Positions 57,449 through 64,000 of a stretch of 64,000 bases of DNA are shown piece after piece. A model generated the notes under the pieces. The model saw nothing but the letters and a program-made list of their open reading frames with translations, was not told where the DNA came from and did not search any database. The stretch comes from Heloderma charlesbogerti (Eukaryota > Chordata > Lepidosauria > Squamata > Helodermatidae): positions 186,001-250,000 of the forward strand of contig JANEZZ010002199.1 of assembly GCA_026122225.1 (NCBI GenBank), read 5' to 3'. Position numbers and translations under genes: made by a program. The stretch's first letter is position 1; each line of letters begins with the position of its first letter.

Positions 57449-57925
57449 AGGAAATTCAAAGGCGGCTCTCCTCCAGCCCTGGTGCACAAAAGCAGCCCGG
57501 CTACCCTGCCCTCCTGCCAGGCTGTTTCCTGTTGAGCTTCACACACATAGATTTTTGTCAAAAAGAAAAACCAAAGGCAGCCGTTGTTGGGCATAAGAAA
57601 CATTCAAAAATCCATATAGTGTTTATTTTATTAGGCCAAGTCAGAGATCATAAAAACATGCAAGCTTTCAAGATCTCAAGTGCCAAGATGTTACAAAAAG
57701 ACGTTCCAAAGGAAAAAAAACACACACACAGAAAGTCAACCCGCTTTTCCTCTTGCCGGATGAAGAGATCAGGAGATCTCAAAACCTTGCACATTGGGGA
57801 GGATGGGGTGATGTTTGAGTTAGCCCTAAAGTACTACACTATATGGATTTCTGGAATATAGTTTTGTGCCCCACTGCAGGGTTTTGAAACAATACCAAAA
57901 AAACAAAAACGTATTATTATTTTAT

Positions 57926-58066
57926 TTAGGGTGAAATGCTATGCATGTTTAGACAAAAAAAAAAAAGCCCTACAATTCCCAACATGCCCCAGCCAGCCAA
58001 GCTGGCTGGGGCATGCTGGGAGTTGTAGGGCTTTTTCTGCCTAACCTTGAGTAAGATCGCGCCCTA
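57926..58066. mobile_element. Palindromic element, complete copy
   Basis: AGGGTGAAATGCTATGCATG ... AAGATCGCGCCCTA around CCAGCCAGCCAAGCTGGCTGG. It is followed by the same AAGGAAATTCAAAGGCGGCT sequence that follows the copy at 57307. Confidence 0.85.
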
Positions 58067-58076
58067 AGGAAATTCA

Positions 58077-58740
58077 AAGGCGGCTCTCCTCCAGCCCTGG
58101 TGCACAAACGCAGCCCAGTTACCCTGCCACCTTGCTTCCTCTGCCCCAGGGCCACCCCGCCGCCATGCCCCATGCGCACTGCATGCGACTCTGAGAGGGG
58201 AGCCCGGGAAGACTGCGCGATCGAAAAAACGCGTCTTGGAGGGCCGTCTGCAGCTGCAGAAGCGTAGGTTATTTGCGGGGAGGGATCCCTTCCCTTTGGG
58301 GAGGAGGAGCTCCTTTCTGCCCCCCCCCCCCATCAAGCCAAGTTGTTTCCTCTGCACCGAGCTGCCCCTCCGTCTTTATCTTTCCACTGGACCAGGTAGA
58401 TCCTCCCCGCTGGGGGGGTGCTGGAGGGGATGCTGGCTTCCAAGAGGGTCGTACACCACGCAGCTGGCTGTGCCCCACTTTGCAGGAGGATTGCATGGGT
58501 GAGACCCCTTGCCCATGATTCCGAGGAGGGAGCTGTGTGTGGGGAGTGCTCTCCCCCCACACACACACAGCAAATCCTTGGTCCCCCTCCGTTACCCGAC
58601 GGTGCGCCTTTACCTCTTTGTCCTGCCCTCTCCGCGCATCGCCCCCCAACCCGCCCTCTCCAAGGCCCATTTCCTCCTCTCCCCACCCACCCCCACTTTT
58701 AAAACTTCCTGCCTGTCTAGGAAGCAGAGCTTGATTCATT
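58077..58740 (+). repeat. GC-rich repeat family, copy 3
   Basis: GGCTCTCCTCCAGCCCTGGT, GTGCCCCACTTTGCAGGAGG, CCTTTACCTCTTTG and CCTGCCTGTCTAGGAAGCAG in the order seen in copies 1 and 2. It starts right after a palindromic element. Confidence 0.7.
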
Positions 58741-58776
58741 AACCGTACCGCTTCCTCCCTGCCTCCCTGCAAGCCT

Positions 58777-58842
58777 TCATTCATTCATGCATTCATTTAC
58801 GCATTCATTCATTCATGCATTCATTCATTCATTACATTCATA
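58777..58842 (+). repeat. (ATTC)n microsatellite
   Basis: Imperfect tetranucleotide array of ATTC with ATGC/ACGC interruptions, next to the SINE tail at 58835. Confidence 0.93.
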
Positions 58843-59062
58843 TCCTGCCTTTTCTCCTTAAGGAACCCAAGGCGGCATACATAACCCTGTTCTCCATTTT
58901 ATCTTCACAACAACAACCCTGCGAGGTAGAGGTTGGGCTGAGCGTCTGCGACTGGCCCAAAGTCGCCCAGTGACCCTTCCATGGCCGAGTGGGGACTAGA
59001 ACCCGGATCTCCCAGCCCAACGCTCTCGCCGCTACGCCACACTGGCTCTCACTGGCACCGCA
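58835..59062 (-). mobile_element. tRNA-derived SINE, complete, reverse
   Basis: CATATCCTGCCTTTTCTCC tail, AGGTAGAGGTTGGGCTGAG body, GAACCCGGATCTCCC (B box) and CGCTACGCCACACTGGCTC head. Its A/T-rich tail probably gave rise to the neighbouring ATTC array. Confidence 0.85.
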
Positions 59063-59564
59063 CCCAGCCTTTAAGGCACATTCATGGATTGCGGCTTAAC
59101 CGTGATGCGGACGGGCCAGGCAGCGGAAGGGTCCCTTGCCCCCGCTGGAATAAACTAGAAGGGAGCTGCGCTGAAGCCTCCTGGCTGCCCGGATCACGTT
59201 TTGCCTAATGGAGCAACGGAGGCCAGCGGCTCTGATTTCGGTGGGGCTGTGAATCTGCTCTGGGCTTCAGTCAGAACCAGCCAGCACTCCACGGGAACCA
59301 TCCACAGTGCTGAACCCGCTCCCCAAATAGGCCCAGCGCCTTGGATAGCTCCTTTGGAGTTCTGCCACACTGAGGCCACCACCTCAGGCAGCAAATGTTC
59401 AGTGGCAGCCACGGCCCCTGGACCATTCTTGGAGGAAAGCGCTGGTGCATTGGAGGCAGCCTGTCCTGTGCCCCCTGAGCTAGCCTGCTGCCCTCCTATG
59501 AGGTGAAGGCGGCTCTCCCATCCCCAGTAGTGAAGTAAGATTCAGCTTCCAGTCTCCTATAAGT

Positions 59565-59819
59565 GGAATGGGAGGGGCGCCATCTTGTTCTTCATCGTCA
59601 CCTCAGGCAACAAGCCATCTTGGGCCGGGCCGGGGAGGTCGGAGGCAACTCCCCACAACGGCCCAAATGGCAGTTGGGAAGTGGCAGTTGGCAGCCGGAA
59701 GGGGAAAGGGTAGAGGGGACTAGTCGGGAGGGAATGGTTTTAGGGGCGACTTGGGGCAGCCCAAGACATTTTGCTGCCTGAGGTGAAAGACAAGATGGCG
59801 CCTCCTCCCATTCCATGTA
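59565..59819. repeat. Fold-back element
   Basis: Arms 59565-59618 (GTGGAATGGGAGGGGCGCCA, ACCTCAGGCAACAAG) and 59768-59819 (GCTGCCTGAGGTGAAAGAC, GCGCCTCCTCCCATTCCA) are inverted copies separated by about 150 bp. From 59820 to 60300 I see no gene. Confidence 0.7.
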
Positions 59820-60318
59820 TAAAAGCAACCAGACTGGCAGATGAATCTGCCTTTGACGCGGATGTTGGGACACCATCCTCCACTGCACTGAATGGAGTAG
59901 GGTGATTTAGGAGGTGCAGAGCAGGCCACATGACATGCGGGTCTCTCCTGCCAAGACCTTGCTGCCTTCTCCCAGCATCTGCTGCCTGAGGCTACTGCTT
60001 CACTCTGCCTCATGGTAGGGCTGGCCCTGAGGTGGCTCATTCTAATCACATTCATGCCAGACTTGTTTAGTATGAATTTGTTTTCATAGTAAAACCCTCC
60101 CTTATCAACCCTGGGTAACTGTAGATGAAACACACACTTTAAAGGATTTGAACACCTACTGTGGCCCAGTACACCTAGGGAGCGTGACAAAGGTATATGA
60201 CGTGGGCTGTTAAGCAACCGTCTCCCATCAGAGGTCAGAGATAAGAGATTGTCCATTGGGAAAAAATCTATCTCCAATCAGTTGCTGAACAGAGAAGTAC
60301 TTCACACCATCAACTCTT

Positions 60319-60465
60319 TGTTGTTGTTCAGTCGTTCAGTCGTGTCTGACTCTTCGTGACCCCATGGACCAAAGCACGCCAGGCCTTCCTGTCCTGCGCT
60401 CTCTCCCGGAGTGTGCTCAAGTCCATATTCATTGCATCGGTGATGCTATCTAGCCATCTCATCCT
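60319..60465 (-). mobile_element. BovB 3' tail with a perfect target duplication
   Basis: TTGTTGTTCAGTCG-type end with GACCCCATGGACCAAAGCAC and GCATCGGTGATGCTATC. It is flanked by the 14-bp direct repeat CACCATCAACTCTT at 60305-60318 and 60466-60479. It is a 147-bp, 5'-truncated insertion. Confidence 0.93.
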
Positions 60466-61203
60466 CACCATCAACTCTTAACTACATGCATATGTCCGGA
60501 GTGACACTATTTTTTGAAACTGGATGCTTTGGGTCCATGTTGAAGCAGACATTTGAAGGCTTGTCAATCTGCCACTGAAGAAGACCGTCCGGTCTAAACA
60601 CGCTTGGCAAAGAACATTAAATTCTGCAGATCGCCTTTATAGTTTGATACCGTAATGCTTGGAACAGGATAGAGATGTTTTACCTGTCCATACAACTCTT
60701 GTATATTTTTAAGTAGGTTCAAAAATTGACCTTTATCTGCACCTTTTGCTGTATAATTTTAGCTATATCTTACCATTTCTTATAAATGCTTTATAGCTCA
60801 TATTACTACATTTTACTTGAACATTTTTGCTGTGCGATTTTAAGCCATGTTTTATAAATATTTTACAGTATTTTAGAAATCTTATTATATCATTGTTACT
60901 TGTAAGATTTGTAGTTTGTCCTGCTCTCTCAGAAGCTGCCTTATACTGAGTCAGAACGCTGGTCCATCTAGCGCCCAGTATTGTCAGACTGACTGGTAGC
61001 GGCCCTCCAGGGTTCAGGAATTTTTCCAGCCCTACCAGGCAATGCCTGGGATTGAACCTGGGCCCTTCAGCATGCAAAGCAGGGGCTCCACCACCAGGAC
61101 AGGAGGGGGGTGGGGGAGAAGTTTGAGGGCTGGATGGGGACCCCCCACATACACACAGGCCATATAGGGCCTGTGGTTTCCCACCCCTGATGTAAGGTGT
61201 TGG

Positions 61204-61275
61204 AATCACAGAATAGTAGGGTTGGAAGGGGCCTACAAGGCCATCGAGTCCAACCCCCTGCTCAGTGCAGGAGCC
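61204..61275 (-). mobile_element. CR1 3' terminal fragment
   Basis: AATCACAGAATAGTAGGGTT, GGAAGGGGCCTACAAGGCC and GAGTCCAACCCCCTGCTCAG. 60480-61200 holds no gene I can support; 61120-61195 ends like a hAT element (GGTTTCCCACCCCTG). Confidence 0.85.
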
Positions 61276-61404
61276 CAAGTCAGAGTTAGCTCCAACTGCA
61301 ATTTCTTTCCTGTACTCAGCCATTCTCTGGTGTGTAGTACAATTTGCATGCCAGTAGGAACTTCTGTCATATTTTAATTTATTTAAATGTATCTTAATGT
61401 ATCT

Positions 61405-62590
61405 CTGATCTCATTTTTTTATCAAGTAACCTCCCTTGTAGACCGTGGGAATGCTGTAGACATCATATACCTCGACTTCAGCAAAGCTTTCGACAAAGTG
61501 CCCCATGATATCCTGATGAGCAAACTAGCTCAAAGTGGGCCAGATGAAACAACGATCCGGTGGATCCACAGTTGGCTACAGAATCGGACTCAAAGAGTGC
61601 TTATCAATGGGGCCTTCTCAAACTGGGGAGAGGTAATGAGTGGGGTACCGCAGAGCTCAGTCCTGGACCCAGTTCTCTTCAACATTTTTATTAATGACTT
61701 GGAGGAGGTGGTGCAGGGAATGCTGATCAGATTTGCAGATGACGCCAAATTGGGCGGGATAGCTAATACTTTGGAAGACAGAAACAAAATTCAAAGTGAT
61801 CTGGATAGACTGGAGTGCTGGGCAGAAAACAACAGAATGACATTTAATAGGGATAAATGCCAAGTTCTGCACCTAGGAAAAAGAAACCAAATGCAGTTAC
61901 AAGATGGGGGATACGTGGCTCAACCACACTACAAGTGAGAAGGATCTTGGAATTGTTGTCGATCACAAGCTGAATATGAGCCAACTATGTGATGTGGCTG
62001 CAAAAAAGGCAAATGCTATTTGGGGCAGCATTAATAGAAGCATAGCTTCCAAATCGCGGGAAGTACTAGTTCCCCTGTACTCATCTGGTTAGGCCTCATC
62101 TGGAGTACTGTGAAGGATGCAGACAAACTGGAGAGGGTTCAGAGGTGGGCAACAAAGATGATCAGGGGACTGGAAACAAAGCCCTATGAAGAGAGACTGA
62201 AAGAACTGGGCATGTTTAGCCTTGAGAAGAGAAGACTGAGGGGAGATATGATAGCACTCTTCAAGTACTTGAAAGGTTGTCACAGAGAGGAAGGCCAGGA
62301 TCTCTTCTTGATCATCCCAGAGTGCAGGACACGGAATAATGGGCTCAAGTGACAGGAAGCCAGATTCCGGCTGAACATCAGGAAAAACTTCCTGACTGTA
62401 AGAGCAATACGACAATGGAACCAATTACCTGGGGAGGTGGTGGGCTCTCCCACACTGGAGGCCTTCAAGACGAGGCTGGACAGCCATTTGTCAGGGATGC
62501 TCTGACTTAGATTCCTGCATTGAGCAGGGGGTTGGACTTGATGGCCTTGTAGGCCCCTTCCAACCCTACTATTCTATGATTCTATGATTA
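61405..62590 (+). mobile_element. CR1 LINE 3' half
   Basis: TSLVDRGNAVDIIYLDFSKA, FDKVPHDILMSKLAQSGP, SVLDPVLFNIFINDLEEVVQ, the catalytic FADD near 61732, LDRLECWAENNRMTFNRDKC and [20 protein letters not shown], then the CR1 terminus ATTCTATGATTCTATGA at 62570-62587. Well preserved to 61938, then frameshifted. A part of the palm-thumb link near 62090-62115 is deleted. Confidence 0.93.
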
Positions 62591-62674
62591 TCAAAATTAT
62601 CCAAAGCAAGTGACAAATACAATTTCTATGGAGGTGGCCTTCTTTTTTTCTCTCTCTTTTTTGCTGCAACAGAC

Positions 62675-63417
62675 TGTCATGCCCCGACTGGAGGAATCCT
62701 CCTCAGAGGAGGAGCTAGAGGCCCCAGAAGCCCAGGGTAGCCCAGACTAGGGACTGCCACCAGACCCACAGGAGCCTGAGCCCTTGGGGGAAGTGGCTCC
62801 TGGGCCATCCCTGGCAGGAGAGAGGGACTCTGCCCCTGAGGCAGAGGCTGAGCCACCCCGACCACTGGGATCGTCCTTGCCTGAAGCAACAGGCCAGCAG
62901 GGGTCCTGTGTGAAGAGGTGCTTGCCTCCAGAAGAGGTCTCCTCAGGAGAAAGGGACTCCTCAGGAGTAAGGGACTCTTCAGGAGTAGGCTCTGGAAAGG
63001 GAGCTCTGATTGCTGCAGCTGAGCCCTGGGTGGGGTCCGGCTGGCTTTGGGCTTAAAAGCCTTCACTGGAAACCCAGCTAGGGGTGGGACAACTTGGTCC
63101 ATCCAGCCTCTGCTGTATGCCTTGCCTCCTGAATTGTGCCCTGCAATTGATGCTGTTTCCTGACCTTCTGGACTGCCTAAAGAACCTGACTGATTTACTG
63201 TGTTTGACCTCTTGCTTGCTACCTTGACTACTCCTGCTGCTGCCTGATCCGGCCTGTGTTCTGACCTCTGCCTGGATTTTGACCACTCCTGCCTTTGCCT
63301 AAACCTCCTTGGAGTGAAACCTGTGTGCTTGACCCTTTGCTTGCCAACTTGACTACTCTGTTGCCTTGCTCCCTGTATGTGCTTGCAAACAGCCAAGACT
63401 TGGTCTAGAGCAGGACA
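62675..63417 (+). mobile_element. Probable solo LTR (TGTCA type), 743 bp
   Basis: Starts TGTCATGCCC, ends AGGACA, flanked by CAGAC and CAGAT (4 of 5). An acidic frame opens at base 2 (RLEESSSEEELEAPEAQGSP). GCTTAAAAGCC near 63051 could be its TATA region. Longer than, and not alignable by eye with, the other TGTCA LTRs except for the terminus and the acidic frame. Confidence 0.65.
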
Positions 63418-63539
63418 CAGATGGGTCTTGTGGCACTTTAAACACTAACAGCTCTATTATGGCATAAGCTAGTCCACAAAAGTGTGTTACGTACATACAT
63501 TTAAATACATTTGTTAGTCTTCACTGTGCTACAACATCC

Positions 63540-64000
63540 CCTTCCTGGGCAAGGTGCTTGAGCGGGTAGTTGCAGGACAACTCCAGGCACCCTTGAATGA
63601 AACAGATTATCTAGATCCATTTTAACTGGGCTTCAGGCCTGGTTTTGGAACAGAAATTGCCTTGGTCGCCCTGTGGGATGACCTCTGCCAGGAGAGGGAT
63701 GGGGGAGTGTGACCCTGTTGATCCTCCTGGACCTCTCAACAGCTTTCAGTACCATTGACCATGGTCACCTTCTGGATAGGTTGTCTCAACTGGGAGCTGG
63801 AGGGACTGTGCTGCAATGGTTCCGCTCCTGCTTGGATGGCCAATTGCAGAAGGTGGTGCCAGGGGATTATTGCTCTGTGCCTTGGCAACTATGTCATGGG
63901 GTTCCACAGGGTTCTGTTTTATGCCCCATGCTGTTTAACATCTACATGAAACTACTGGGGGAGGTTATCCGGAGGTGTGGGCTGAAGTGCCATCAATATG
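63540..64000 (+). mobile_element. L2-like LINE RT region, runs off window
   Basis: GKVLERVVAGQLQAPLNETD, then PVDPPGPLNSFQYH-like frames, FNIYMKLLGEVIRRCGLKCH, all aligned to 46415-46865 of the longer L2 copy. Several stops and frameshifts are present. It is cut by the window end just before the catalytic motif. Confidence 0.88.

Overview
This is vertebrate genomic DNA, most likely from a squamate reptile (lizard or snake). It has intron-split KRAB C2H2 zinc-finger genes and no prokaryotic gene organisation. Its repeats are the squamate mix: RTE/BovB LINEs, CR1 and L2-like LINEs, tRNA-derived SINEs, hAT-type and fold-back DNA elements, and retroviral LTRs. The species cannot be read from the sequence.

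The host content is a tandem cluster of KRAB-zinc-finger (KRAB-ZNF) units, all on the minus strand. I call them A, B, C and D from left to right. Each follows the same exon plan: a short N-terminal 'start-type' exon, a 127-bp KRAB-A exon, an 81/84-bp KRAB-B exon, and one long exon holding the finger array. Unit A (about 1-4930) runs off the left edge inside its finger exon. Unit B (13765-17771) is compact and complete, with a predicted 722-residue protein. Unit C (32483-48713) has its KRAB exons about 10 kb from its finger exon because the intron took up an endogenous retrovirus (36365-42086) and other repeats. Unit D (50548-53757) has start-type, KRAB-A and KRAB-B exons, but no finger exon before unit C begins.

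The units differ in ways that matter for function. A has a 1-bp insertion in KRAB-A. B has MLE changed to MLG in KRAB-A. The ATG of the start-type exon survives only in B and D. B and C share the same truncating TAG at the end of the array. An L2 tail beside the KRAB-B exon is shared by A, B and C and marks their common origin by duplication.

Most of the rest is transposon-derived. There is a 2.7-kb dead BovB at 5080-7745. CR1 copies lie at 1229-2205, 18540-21240, 49740-50165 and 61405-62590. L2 copies include one at 45950-48435 that carries a solo LTR. Four solo LTRs start TGTCA, and each carries an acidic reading frame from its first base. A GC-rich repeat is present three times (7745, 22277 and 58077). 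Many short palindromic elements host younger insertions. KRAB-ZNF proteins are known mainly as repressors of transposable elements, so the mixture of cluster and repeats fits that biology, but no target can be read from the sequence.
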